Assembly: GCA_021648585.1 (NCBI GenBank)
Contig: JAKISM010000043.1
Span: forward strand, 1-14,855
DNA length: 14,855 bases
Direction of reading: 5' to 3'
From: Devosiaceae bacterium
Lineage (GTDB): Bacteria > Pseudomonadota > Alphaproteobacteria > Rhizobiales > Devosiaceae
The first letter of the stretch is position 1, and each line of letters starts with the position of its first letter. Shown here piece by piece: positions 7,994-14,855 of the stretch. Position numbers and translations under genes: made by a program. The notes under the pieces are model-generated. The model had not been told where the DNA came from. It searched no databases and worked only from the letters and a program-made list of their open reading frames with translations.

Positions 7994-8575
7994 TCAACCT
8001 TTCAAATTATCATAACGGCCATAAATTAGGCCAAACATACCGACGGCATAAATATCATCTCCTTCAAGCTCAAGTAGAACTTGCGGTAGGCTTTGATAAG
8101 CCTGACCAGAAATAAACATTCCGTGCCGAGTGAGATCAAAAGTAGTCAAATGCAGTGGACAAGGACCAAGTGCCTTATCATCTGGCTTATAAGTGCCATG
8201 CAATGGACCACCCTGATGAGTGCAGATATAGTTGAAGGCAACCACATCTTTATCAGGCCCAATGCCGCCGCCCGCCTGTTTGCCGAGCTTTACAATCATT
8301 GAATCTGAATATGCGCCTTCATCTGGATAAGTGAAATCAAGCGGCTCATCTACTTTTAACTCAGAGAGTTTACCAATCAGCTTTCTTTCATAGGTTGCAA
8401 CAAGGGCGGGAACTTTTGCTAAGCCCTCGCTTGTATGCATTGCAACCATAACCGTCGCTGTGGCAATCCCTGAAGTTAAAAGGAACGTGCGCCGATTAAC
8501 TACACATTTTTTACTGGTCTTGCGAATATCAGCAGGACCGTTAATAGCCTCTATTAGACCTTTATTTATGGTCAT
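7994..8575 (-). CDS. idrB: IdrB-like Rieske [2Fe-2S] subunit with Tat signal
   Basis: This 193-residue small subunit has a twin-arginine signal (NRRTFLL, Arg28-Arg29) followed by a hydrophobic stretch. The Rieske ligands follow: C118-T-H120 and C139-P-L-H142. The ending LIYGRYDN closely resembles AioB. It would pass electrons between IdrA and a periplasmic cytochrome, and its Tat signal would also carry the signal-less IdrA outward. The two extra cysteines that form a disulfide in many Rieske proteins are absent: CTHQGG has Gly and CPLH has Leu. This resembles the disulfide-free AioB of Rhizobium NT-26. SD GGAGAA lies before the ATG at 8575; the gap to idrA is 10 bp and to the upstream gene 16 bp. 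An AioB assignment is the alternative, disfavoured by the peroxidase neighbours. Confidence 0.87.
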   Translation of the reverse strand: MTINKGLIEAINGPADIRKTSKKCVVNRRTFLLTSGIATATVMVAMHTSEGLAKVPALVATYERKLIGKLSELKVDEPLDFTYPDEGAYSDSMIVKLGKQAGGGIGPDKDVVAFNYICTHQGGPLHGTYKPDDKALGPCPLHLTTFDLTRHGMFISGQAYQSLPQVLLELEGDDIYAVGMFGLIYGRYDNLKG

Positions 8576-8591
8576 TATTTTTCTCCTGCCG

Positions 8592-9731
8592 TTAATTTAC
8601 TGGAGCCGGTAGTGGCTCAGTTGGTGGAAGATCTGGATAATCCATTGTGATACGTTCACCTGAAAGAGAGTTCAAAAATGCTAATAGATTAGCTTTTTCT
8701 TTCTTACTCAAATCCAATGGAGCAATCATATCAGTCTTGCTTGCTGAAAAATCATTAGTTGAACCACCTTTATTATAAAACTCGATGACATCTTCTAATG
8801 TTTCTATCATTCCATTGTGCATATATGGTGCGGTATATTTAGTATAACGCAACGAAGGCACACGGAACTTACCCAAATCGGCTTCTTCTTTGGTTCTAAA
8901 ATATAATCCCGGATCTTCTTTATAAGTGCGATATTTATCCTCACTTACACCTTTGGCAAATATCTCAAACCTATAAGTGATTTGTGCTAAAGCATCTGTT
9001 TGCCAGCCATCATAAGTTGGCACACCAGTATTATAATATTTCTGGTTAGTTAACAGCGCTCCACTATGACAAGAGGCACAATTTGCTTTGCCAACAAACA
9101 GATCAAGACCAGCTTTTTCTGCTTTGTTTAATGCTCCATCATCACCACGCATATAATTATCAAATGGTGTATCTGTTTGCACTAAAGTGCGCTCAAATGC
9201 AGCAATTGCACGATAGGCGTTGCGAACATTTGGCCATGTATCACCAAATACTTCATTGAAGCGCTTGACATATTCTGGCACAAAAGCAAGCCTTGCTTCT
9301 AAGCCATCATCTTCACCATTACCCGCAACACCGCCACGTGCAGCAGAGCGAGCTTGACCTTCTAGCGAACTAGAGGAGCCAGCCCAAAACAACTTATCAT
9401 AATAAGCTGAATTGATAATAGTTTGCGAATTGCGCCAGTGAACAGTACCTGGATAACCCATAGAAATTTTATCTGGGAAATCCCACCCCTCATCAGGAAG
9501 ATGACAAACTACACACCCCATAAAACCGTTAGCCGACATACGACCATCAAAGAATAACAGTTTACCCAGTTCAACCTTTTCAGGTGTTGTTGGATTGCTT
9601 GCGGGATTTGGTGGATCACCAAGGGGAGCAAGCTCACTAGGTCTATCCCCAGCCATCGCCATCGGCGCAAGAAGCGAAGAAGCAACTAGCGCAACAGCAG
9701 TGAGGGTAGAGAATTTTTGAATTTTTAACAT
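8592..9731 (-). CDS. idrP2: di-haem cytochrome c peroxidase-like protein, IdrP type (second of pair)
   Basis: The mature-length protein is 379 residues. It starts MLKIQKFSTLTAV with a Sec signal peptide ending near AMA-GD. Two haem c sites are present, CVVCH at 73-77 and CASCH at 218-222, along with the family motif YTAPYMHNG near 299 that supplies a haem-pocket residue. This is the MauG/CcpA fold: periplasmic, with one electron-transfer and one peroxidatic haem. I chose the ATG at 9731 because it has a strong SD (GAGGAGAGG) and a clean signal peptide; the frame is open further upstream but would overlap the previous gene. In idr clusters such proteins are proposed to remove peroxide or reactive iodine intermediates formed during iodate reduction. 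The P1/P2 numbering here is provisional. Confidence 0.85.
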   Translation of the reverse strand: MLKIQKFSTLTAVALVASSLLAPMAMAGDRPSELAPLGDPPNPASNPTTPEKVELGKLLFFDGRMSANGFMGCVVCHLPDEGWDFPDKISMGYPGTVHWRNSQTIINSAYYDKLFWAGSSSSLEGQARSAARGGVAGNGEDDGLEARLAFVPEYVKRFNEVFGDTWPNVRNAYRAIAAFERTLVQTDTPFDNYMRGDDGALNKAEKAGLDLFVGKANCASCHSGALLTNQKYYNTGVPTYDGWQTDALAQITYRFEIFAKGVSEDKYRTYKEDPGLYFRTKEEADLGKFRVPSLRYTKYTAPYMHNGMIETLEDVIEFYNKGGSTNDFSASKTDMIAPLDLSKKEKANLLAFLNSLSGERITMDYPDLPPTEPLPAPVN

Positions 9732-9744
9732 AATCAACCTCTCC

Positions 9745-10860
9745 TCAATTTTTCTTGTTAAGCCAATCGGTGATGACAGTATATTCAGTGTCAAATTCAC
9801 CGGGATTATAGGCAGGGACATCAAAGCTATTACCTGATAGTGATTTTAGGAATTCAACCAAATCGGCTTTTTCCCCATCACTTAAATCAAGTGGCTTTAA
9901 CAGTGGATCAATATTGGTAGCTTCACCTCCACCCTCATTATAGAAATCAACAACTTCTTCTAATGTGGCGATTGTGCCATTGTGCATATATGGCGCAGTA
10001 TAAGTAAGCTCACGTAGGGTTGGCGTCATAAACGTACCCATGTTTTCTTTATTACGGTTACGGATATAAGCACCTGGATCCATGCGTAGATTCATATAGT
10101 TTTCTATGCCTTGGAATTTACCAAAAGTAACAAATGTTACGTGGCGATCTGGGTTTGACCAGATATCAGGATTATCAGCAACACCAGTATTATGCGGTTT
10201 ATCATCACTAAATAAATTACCTGAGTGACAAGCAACGCAACCAGCTTTTCCTGTAAATAAATCAAAACCAGCTTTAGCTGAATCTGACATATTACCACTA
10301 TCAAATGGCGCACCGCTTGAAGTGATTGATTTTAGGAATTCTTGAATGGCAGAGCGAGCACCACCATTTGATGGCTCTCCTTTGCCTGCTTTATCAAACA
10401 AATCAACATAAATAGGATCTTGCTTTAAGCGTTCTTGCATAATGCGCATATCCATATTCATAAAATATGTTTCAGTGATTGATTCACGAGTTACATCATT
10501 TAGATTTGTGCCGATACGACCATCATGAAACCATGAGGCTTTATGTCCTACATTTGCTAATGTTGGTGTATTTCTAAAATGCTCAGTATCAGCATAAGCA
10601 TCTGAAAGTGCCTCTCCATCAGTAAAGGCCTTGTCTGGTTGGTGGCAACTTGCACACGCTAAATCAGCACCTCCCGACAAGCGAATATCATAAAATAATC
10701 GTTTGCCAAGATCTGCTAATTCTTTTTTGACTTCAATCGGTGTGACTGAGCCATATTCCTCTGCTTGGGCAGAATACACCCCCACAGAAGAAAAAGCCAT
10801 AAGCGAAGCAATAATAGCCAAGCTAGAGCTTTTGTAGTTTATGTTCGGAAATTTTATCAT
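9745..10860 (-). CDS. idrP1: di-haem cytochrome c peroxidase-like protein, IdrP type (first of pair)
   Basis: The 371-residue secreted protein is the first gene of the operon. A Sec signal peptide (about 1-33, ending VYSAQA-EE) precedes haem motifs CASCH (69-73) and CVACH (208-212). YTAPYMHNG near 287 and LDLSDGEKADLVEFLKSLSG are shared with the next gene, so the pair are paralogues. Spacing between the two haem sites is similar in both. The frame is open up to 10923, but the ATG at 10860 has AAGGGGA six bases upstream and gives a normal signal peptide, so I start there. The stop lies 13 bp before the next start. Role as for its partner: periplasmic peroxidase-type protein of the iodate reductase cluster. 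P1/P2 numbering is by order only. Confidence 0.85.
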   Translation of the reverse strand: MIKFPNINYKSSSLAIIASLMAFSSVGVYSAQAEEYGSVTPIEVKKELADLGKRLFYDIRLSGGADLACASCHQPDKAFTDGEALSDAYADTEHFRNTPTLANVGHKASWFHDGRIGTNLNDVTRESITETYFMNMDMRIMQERLKQDPIYVDLFDKAGKGEPSNGGARSAIQEFLKSITSSGAPFDSGNMSDSAKAGFDLFTGKAGCVACHSGNLFSDDKPHNTGVADNPDIWSNPDRHVTFVTFGKFQGIENYMNLRMDPGAYIRNRNKENMGTFMTPTLRELTYTAPYMHNGTIATLEEVVDFYNEGGGEATNIDPLLKPLDLSDGEKADLVEFLKSLSGNSFDVPAYNPGEFDTEYTVITDWLNKKN

Positions 10861-11038
10861 GCGGCATCCCCTTTTGGCCAAATAAGTGAAAAAACAAACA
10901 AACCTTGACGTGTCACCTGACATATTATGTCAAATATTTGCTTTTCCTGATTCGTAACCTAATTGGGCAATGTGAAGCTGATATTTCACTCAGCGTTATG
11001 GGTTATGAAGAATTGTAACGAAATGTAACTTTATGTGT
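10861..11038 (-). promoter_or_regulatory. idr operon upstream control region
   Basis: This is the stretch between the kinase stop and the first idr gene. It contains a perfect palindrome, TGACATA-T-TATGTCA (10918-10932, 7-bp arms), and a smaller one, TGACGTGTCA (10906-10915). It also has a direct repeat of TGTAAC spaced exactly 10 bp (11014-11019 and 11024-11029, plus-strand reading), and another GTAAC near 10953. Helical-turn direct repeats are typical of OmpR-family regulator sites. A possible -10 (CATAAT, minus strand) lies inside the large palindrome. The actual start site cannot be fixed by eye. Confidence 0.5.
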
Positions 11039-13237
11039 CTAAGAGGTCGTGCCAAGCAAACTTTGCAAAACACGAGAAATTGCCTGCGGATCGGCTGGTT
11101 TTTCTAGCACTTTTATTGGAGAAAACTTTTCCAACTCAATCGCATCTGGCTGATATGCGGTATAAATAATTATCGGGCAATCACTTAATTCTCTAACAGA
11201 TTGACATATTTGCGCACCACTTAAGTTTGGCATAACAAAATCTGTCATTACTAAGTCATAATCATTTGGGCTTTTCTTAAAAGCCTCTATCGCCTTTTTA
11301 GGGTCAGAATAATCATCAACTTCATAATTCATTTTAAGCAAGATTTTTTTGCAAATATCTACTACTTCTTGCTGATCATCGATAAGTAAAATACGCCCAG
11401 AACCAGTTGCTAATAAATCACCTTGTCTAACCTTGCTCTGTTGCAATTTTGCTTCTGGCAAAAGAATTTTGAATATAGAACCACTAGAATCAGATTTTTC
11501 TATTGTTACCTGACCATTCATTTGATGAACCAAGCTAGCAACCACAGAAAGCCCAAGCCCTGTCCCCTTGCCTAACTGCTTCGTGGTAAAAAACGGATCA
11601 AAAATCTTTTGCTGTAAATGTTTAGGAATTCCGGGCCCATCATCTTGTACAAGAATAGATATTTGACTTTTTCCATTTATTTTCTTTGATGAGAGAAAAG
11701 CCGAAATAGTAACTTTACCCTTATTTGCTCCAATCGCCTCAGCTGCATTTGAGCATAGATTCATAATAACTTGATGTAAGCGAGTTGGGTCTGCCAGCAC
11801 TGATAGGTCTAAATTTTTAATATCACAGATAATTTCAATGTTTGGCGAGATAGACGCACGCATCAATCTTGATACTTCTTTTATTGCTTCCCCTACTCGC
11901 ATCGAAACCGCTTCGCCCGGTTGACGGCGAGCAAAGGTCAAAATCTGACCAACCATATTGCGTGCACGTTTAGCAGCAATCTCAATTTGCTCGAGCTCAT
12001 GCGCAAGTTCTGAATCTTCTGGTGCATCTTGACGAGCTAAAAACACATTGCCTAAAATAATAGTCAGCACATTATTAAAATCATGCGCTACACCGCTAGC
12101 CAAAAGACCAACAGCCTCCATTTTTTGTACCCGCAGCATCTGGTCTTGAGCTTCTCGTGTTTCTGTTATATCTTCCCCCAAACCAATATAATGAGTTATT
12201 TCCCCATCATCTTCACGCAATGGCAGGATCGAGGTCTTAGCCCAGTATAAATCACCATTTTTCTTTTTATTATGAAACACCCCCCGCCATACTTCGCCAC
12301 GTTTTATCTGTTCATTCAAATCAAGATATTCCGCCCTAGCAGTTTCCCCTGATTGCAAAAATGAAGGCGTTTTACCAATCACTTCTTTTGAAGAATACCC
12401 AGTTAAATTACTGAATTTTTTATTCACATATTCAATTTCCCTATCAGTATCAGTAATAATAATTGTTACGGGGCTTTGCTCAACTGCACGGTGAAATTTT
12501 CTGGCTATTTGTTGAGCAATTTCTCTTTCGCTCAATTCTTTTGAAAGTTTGCCAATGGTTTTACGTAATTCCATTTGCAGCAAATAAAACAGAGCGAACA
12601 GCGCCAAAGACACAATTAATAAAGCCGCCATAAAACGAAAACCTACAATGACCAATTTATCGCCTTCATCAACGGCCTTAGCAATAGTTGCGGTTGTTTC
12701 ATCACGTTTATCTCGCCATGCTTTATCAAGTTCAGCCAAAGCCTCTAAAGCACTTTTATCATCAACTTTTACTAATCTATCAGTTTTTTGTGGCACCCAG
12801 TTTTCTACTGCCGCTCGCTCAGCAATCGGAAGTTTCCCCATATATATCAAAATCGTGGTTTCAATAATTGCAAGATTTTTAAGTTCAAGTGGGCTCGGGT
12901 TACTTTGGCGATATTCCGCTATTGTTTTAGTAAAATCAGCAAACTGCACCTCTAAAGCGCTAAGGTATTCTTGATCTTGACGCAAAACATAATTCTTAAA
13001 ATTATGAATAATGCCACCATAACCCAAATGCGCCCAAATACGGTTTAATAATTCCCCACGTTTTTCAGCTTCATTTGAATAGACCTGCCAACTTTGCTCA
13101 ACATCATAAAAGCGTTGCTGAGTTTGCGTACCAAGAAAAATACCGCCAAGAACTGTCGAGATAATTAGAAAACTTGCCACAATGCCTGATATGATTAAAC
13201 GCAGTGGTATGGTTTGAGGTTTTATATTTTTATCCAT
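11039..13237 (-). CDS. membrane-bound hybrid histidine kinase (PAS-HisKA-HATPase-REC)
   Basis: The protein has 732 residues. Membrane segments at about 13-37 and 195-221 flank a periplasmic, mostly helical sensor domain of about 155 residues that I do not recognise. A short coiled linker leads to a PAS/PAC domain (about 250-365), then the HisKA H-box AHDFNN with His385. The ATPase domain follows, with an N-box Asn near 497, DDGPGIP at 532 and GKGTGLGLS at 556. A C-terminal receiver has acidic pair D620/D621, phospho-acceptor D666 in MTDFVMP, and K713. No HPt domain follows. It runs divergently from the response regulator gene and lies just upstream of the idr operon on the same strand, which suggests it senses the substrate or redox condition controlling idr. 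Ligand and pairing are inferred. The ATG at 13237 has only a weak SD. Confidence 0.88.
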   Translation of the reverse strand: MDKNIKPQTIPLRLIISGIVASFLIISTVLGGIFLGTQTQQRFYDVEQSWQVYSNEAEKRGELLNRIWAHLGYGGIIHNFKNYVLRQDQEYLSALEVQFADFTKTIAEYRQSNPSPLELKNLAIIETTILIYMGKLPIAERAAVENWVPQKTDRLVKVDDKSALEALAELDKAWRDKRDETTATIAKAVDEGDKLVIVGFRFMAALLIVSLALFALFYLLQMELRKTIGKLSKELSEREIAQQIARKFHRAVEQSPVTIIITDTDREIEYVNKKFSNLTGYSSKEVIGKTPSFLQSGETARAEYLDLNEQIKRGEVWRGVFHNKKKNGDLYWAKTSILPLREDDGEITHYIGLGEDITETREAQDQMLRVQKMEAVGLLASGVAHDFNNVLTIILGNVFLARQDAPEDSELAHELEQIEIAAKRARNMVGQILTFARRQPGEAVSMRVGEAIKEVSRLMRASISPNIEIICDIKNLDLSVLADPTRLHQVIMNLCSNAAEAIGANKGKVTISAFLSSKKINGKSQISILVQDDGPGIPKHLQQKIFDPFFTTKQLGKGTGLGLSVVASLVHQMNGQVTIEKSDSSGSIFKILLPEAKLQQSKVRQGDLLATGSGRILLIDDQQEVVDICKKILLKMNYEVDDYSDPKKAIEAFKKSPNDYDLVMTDFVMPNLSGAQICQSVRELSDCPIIIYTAYQPDAIELEKFSPIKVLEKPADPQAISRVLQSLLGTTS

Positions 13238-13314
13238 AATACTATTTGACCTAGTCTATTACATTATGACATTACTTTATTGAACTGTAAAAACTAAAGT
13301 GGAAACTAGCAAGT
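13238..13314. promoter_or_regulatory. divergent kinase/regulator promoter region
   Basis: These 77 bp separate the divergent kinase and response regulator starts and must hold both promoters unless transcripts start elsewhere. The plus strand shows repeated ACATTA at 13261 and 13269 (8 bp apart) and TTGACC at 13246. No -10/-35 pair is convincing by eye. The TTACATT word also occurs in the idr upstream region on its minus strand, so autoregulation by the same regulator is conceivable. Confidence 0.35.
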
Positions 13315-14055
13315 ATGAGCGAACATATTCTTGTTGTTGATGATGATTCTCAAATTACTTCATTTCTAAAACGCTATTTAGAAAAGCAAGGTTTTAGCAC
13401 CACTTGCGTTGGTACTGGGCGAGAAATGAAGCAAGTTTTAGACAAACAAAAAATTGATCTTTGTGTGCTTGATGTTGGTCTACCCGATGCAAATGGCTTT
13501 GAATTAACTCAAGAGATTCGGCGTACCTCAAATTTACCAATCATTGTTTTAAGCGCTCGTGATGAAGCGTTTGATAGGATTTTTGGTCTTGAATTTGGCG
13601 CAGATGATTATGTGACAAAGCCGTTTGAACCACGAGAATTTGTAGCACGTATCCGCTCCGTTTTACGCCGATCAAAACTTGAAGGTCTAGCAAAAAAGAC
13701 TATTCAATCAGAACAATCTCTATTACAATTTGGTCATTGGGTTATGAACCTAAGCGAGCGCACTCTAACCCATTTCGATAATGGCAAGGATGCTAACCTA
13801 ACCTCTATGGAGTTTGATTTATTACGGGTTTTAGTGGAGCAACCACGTATGGTTCTTAGTCGAGATCAACTGTTAGATGGCGCACGAGGATTTAACTCTA
13901 TTGTAGGCGATAGAACTATTGATGTTCATATTATGCGCTTGCGTAAAAAAATTGAACCCGATCCTAATCAGCCCCGCTTCATCAAAACAATTCACGGCAT
14001 TGGCTATTGCCTCTCAGATAATGTTACTAGGTTTGAAAACCCCACCAAAACTTAA
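13315..14055 (+). CDS. OmpR/TorR-type response regulator
   Basis: The 246-residue two-domain transcription factor has an N-terminal receiver with the acidic cluster D9-D11, phospho-acceptor Asp53 (VLDVGLPDANG), Ser80 and Lys102 (ADDYVTKP). After a linker, a winged-helix DNA-binding domain occupies about 140-236. It shows LTSMEFDLLRVL, the recognition-helix region DRTIDVHIMRLRKKIEPD and the terminal wing IKTIHGIGYCL, all standard for the OmpR family. The receiver resembles TorR-like regulators of alternative electron acceptors, although that is a loose impression. It is encoded head-to-head with the hybrid kinase, its likely partner. Tandem direct-repeat sites are expected for this class, and such a repeat occurs upstream of idr. 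Confidence 0.9.
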   Translation: MSEHILVVDDDSQITSFLKRYLEKQGFSTTCVGTGREMKQVLDKQKIDLCVLDVGLPDANGFELTQEIRRTSNLPIIVLSARDEAFDRIFGLEFGADDYVTKPFEPREFVARIRSVLRRSKLEGLAKKTIQSEQSLLQFGHWVMNLSERTLTHFDNGKDANLTSMEFDLLRVLVEQPRMVLSRDQLLDGARGFNSIVGDRTIDVHIMRLRKKIEPDPNQPRFIKTIHGIGYCLSDNVTRFENPTKT

Positions 14056-14247
14056 AAAATATCAAAATAAATTGCAAAATTGATCCAAATCAATCATTAT
14101 ATTCTCATAGTGTGTTGTAACGCACTTACTCTAAAGCTCATCTAACCTAAGTTTTTTCTTAAAAATATGGTTGCTGAGCCGGGGTTGTGAGGGAATAATC
14201 CTTAGCTGAAAAGCCACAATCTCCCGTGTTTGGAAAGGAGTTTTTTA
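14056..14247 (+). promoter_or_regulatory. moaA leader and promoter region
   Basis: This non-coding stretch of about 190 bp follows the response regulator stop. It contains the FNR box, a weak -10 candidate and the riboswitch-like leader described separately. No clear Rho-independent terminator for the response regulator gene is visible here, so some moaA transcription could be read-through from it. Confidence 0.6.
14080..14093 (+). promoter_or_regulatory. FNR/Anr/FnrL-type box upstream of moaA
   Basis: TTGATCCAAATCAA is an exact match to the FNR consensus TTGAT-N4-ATCAA. A TGTAAC hexamer at 14116-14121 would serve as the -10 if the box is centred near -41.5 (class II activation), putting the start near 14128. 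It predicts low-oxygen induction of moaA. The match is seen; the regulation is inferred. Confidence 0.75.
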
Positions 14248-14248
14248 A
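14159..14248 (+). ncRNA. probable molybdenum cofactor (Moco) riboswitch in moaA leader
   Basis: The moaA 5' leader folds by eye into a branched structure. A main helix pairs 14180-14183 with 14223-14226 and continues 14184-14189 with 14215-14220 across a two-base bulge. It encloses two hairpins: 14190-14194 with 14199-14203, and 14205-14207 with 14212-14214, the latter capped by a GAAA (GNRA) tetraloop. The 3' flank (TTTGGAAAGGAG) holds the SD for moaA. A closing helix of TTAAAAA (14159) with TTTTTAA (14242) is possible and would reach the start codon. Position before moaA and architecture fit the Moco RNA motif, which represses Moco synthesis genes when cofactor is plentiful. A tungsten-cofactor variant or mere leader structure is not excluded; an Rfam RF01055 covariance search would decide. 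Confidence 0.65.
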
Positions 14249-14855
14249 TGGGTGATTCTATTAATAGTGCTAACTTGAGTGGCACTAATTCGGGTGATGC
14301 AGGCACAAAGCTCGCAACCGATAATTTTGGGCGATCGTTTCCCTATCTAAGATTATCAATCACTGATGTTTGCAATTTTCGCTGTAATTATTGCTTGCCC
14401 AATGGTTATCAGGGTTGCAAAAATTCTGCTTTTTTACGTCTTGATGAAATTAAAAACCTGATAAATGCTTTTGCTGAATTGGGCACAAATAAAATACGAA
14501 TAACTGGCGGCGAACCAACTGTGCGTAAAGATTTCACACAAATCGCACAACTAGTTTCAAGCCATTCAGCAATCAAAAAAACAGCCTTTACCACCAATGG
14601 TTATCGCCTAGAAAAATACGCAAAACAATGGTTTGAGGCAGGTCTAAACAATATTAATATTAGCATAGATAGTTTGAATAATGAGCGGTTTTTTCAAATA
14701 ACAGGCCATGATCGCCTCAGCGAAGTGTTAAGAGGAGTTGATAAAGCGTTAGAAGTTGGCTTTGATAAAGTTAAAATAAATAGCGTGTTGCTTAAAGGGG
14801 TTAATGATAGCGAAATAGAGGATTATCTTTCATGGGCAAAAAACACTCCCATTTC
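14248..14855 (+). CDS. moaA: MoaA, GTP 3',8-cyclase (3' partial)
   Basis: The gene runs off the right edge after about 202 codons. MoaA is a radical-SAM enzyme that, with MoaC, converts GTP to cyclic pyranopterin monophosphate, the first step of Moco synthesis. The radical-SAM cluster motif CNFRCNYC appears near residue 42, ITGGEPTVRKD near 88, TTNGYRL near 115, and NISIDSLNNERFFQITGHDRL near 140; all are family hallmarks. The C-terminal second cluster and its GG tail lie outside the window. The ATG at 14248 has AAAGGAG upstream at normal spacing. The N-terminus has a Ser/Gly/Asn-rich extension of about 28 residues before the domain. The leader carries an FNR box and a probable Moco riboswitch. 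Confidence 0.95.
   Translation, partial: MGDSINSANLSGTNSGDAGTKLATDNFGRSFPYLRLSITDVCNFRCNYCLPNGYQGCKNSAFLRLDEIKNLINAFAELGTNKIRITGGEPTVRKDFTQIAQLVSSHSAIKKTAFTTNGYRLEKYAKQWFEAGLNNINISIDSLNNERFFQITGHDRLSEVLRGVDKALEVGFDKVKINSVLLKGVNDSEIEDYLSWAKNTPI

Noticed and set aside
5308..8575. Annotating the Rieske/molybdopterin pair as arsenite oxidase aioBA
   Set aside because: Similarity is clear, but the arsenite-site His region is not conserved, no aioXSR-like or cytochrome c genes are adjacent, and two di-haem peroxidase genes share the operon as in idr clusters.
10861..10923. Longer N-terminus for the first di-haem protein
   Set aside because: The extra 21 residues would precede the signal peptide and run through the palindromic region; the ATG at 10860 has a strong SD and a normal Sec signal.
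13246..13274. Sigma-70 promoter (TTGACC with a 17-bp spacer) for the response regulator
   Set aside because: The hexamer at the -10 position (ACATTA) is a poor match, so no specific promoter is called.

Overview
The window is a compact, AT-rich bacterial region with short intergenic gaps. No rRNA, tRNA, CRISPR array or insertion sequence is visible. Protein style suggests a low-GC, probably marine, alphaproteobacterium: an AioA/IdrA-type molybdoenzyme, a hybrid kinase with an AHDFNN H-box, a MoeB-rhodanese fusion and a canonical FNR box. The lineage is an inference from the sequence and cannot be fixed from this window.

The centre (about 5.3-10.9 kb, minus strand) is a four-gene operon. In transcription order it encodes two secreted di-haem cytochrome c peroxidase-like proteins, a Tat-exported Rieske protein, and an 891-residue molybdopterin oxidoreductase related to arsenite oxidase AioA. 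Two di-haem peroxidases beside an AioBA-like pair is the signature of the dissimilatory iodate reductase cluster (idrA, idrB, idrP1, idrP2). It is not the signature of an aio locus. A strong Rho-independent terminator follows idrA.

Downstream on the same strand (0.6-5.25 kb) is a second tight gene string: a 746-residue HEAT-repeat protein, moaD, moaE, mobA, a 115-residue unknown and a TauE/SafE permease. Most junctions are start/stop overlaps or gaps of a few bases. Converging on it from the left edge is the 3' part of a moeB-type activating enzyme fused to rhodanese, which would activate MoaD. At the right edge, on the plus strand, moaA begins behind an FNR box and a probable Moco riboswitch. 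Most of the window therefore makes, inserts or uses molybdenum cofactor.

Upstream of the idr operon lie a membrane hybrid histidine kinase (minus) and a divergent OmpR/TorR-type response regulator (plus). They probably control the reductase. The idr upstream region carries a perfect 7-bp-arm palindrome and a 10-bp-spaced direct repeat as candidate operator sites.

Working model: the two-component system switches on idr; FNR and Moco sensing adjust cofactor synthesis at moaA; the MoaD/MoaE/MobA/MoeB products build the bis-MGD cofactor; IdrB carries IdrA through the Tat system to the periplasm; and the di-haem proteins act alongside it there.
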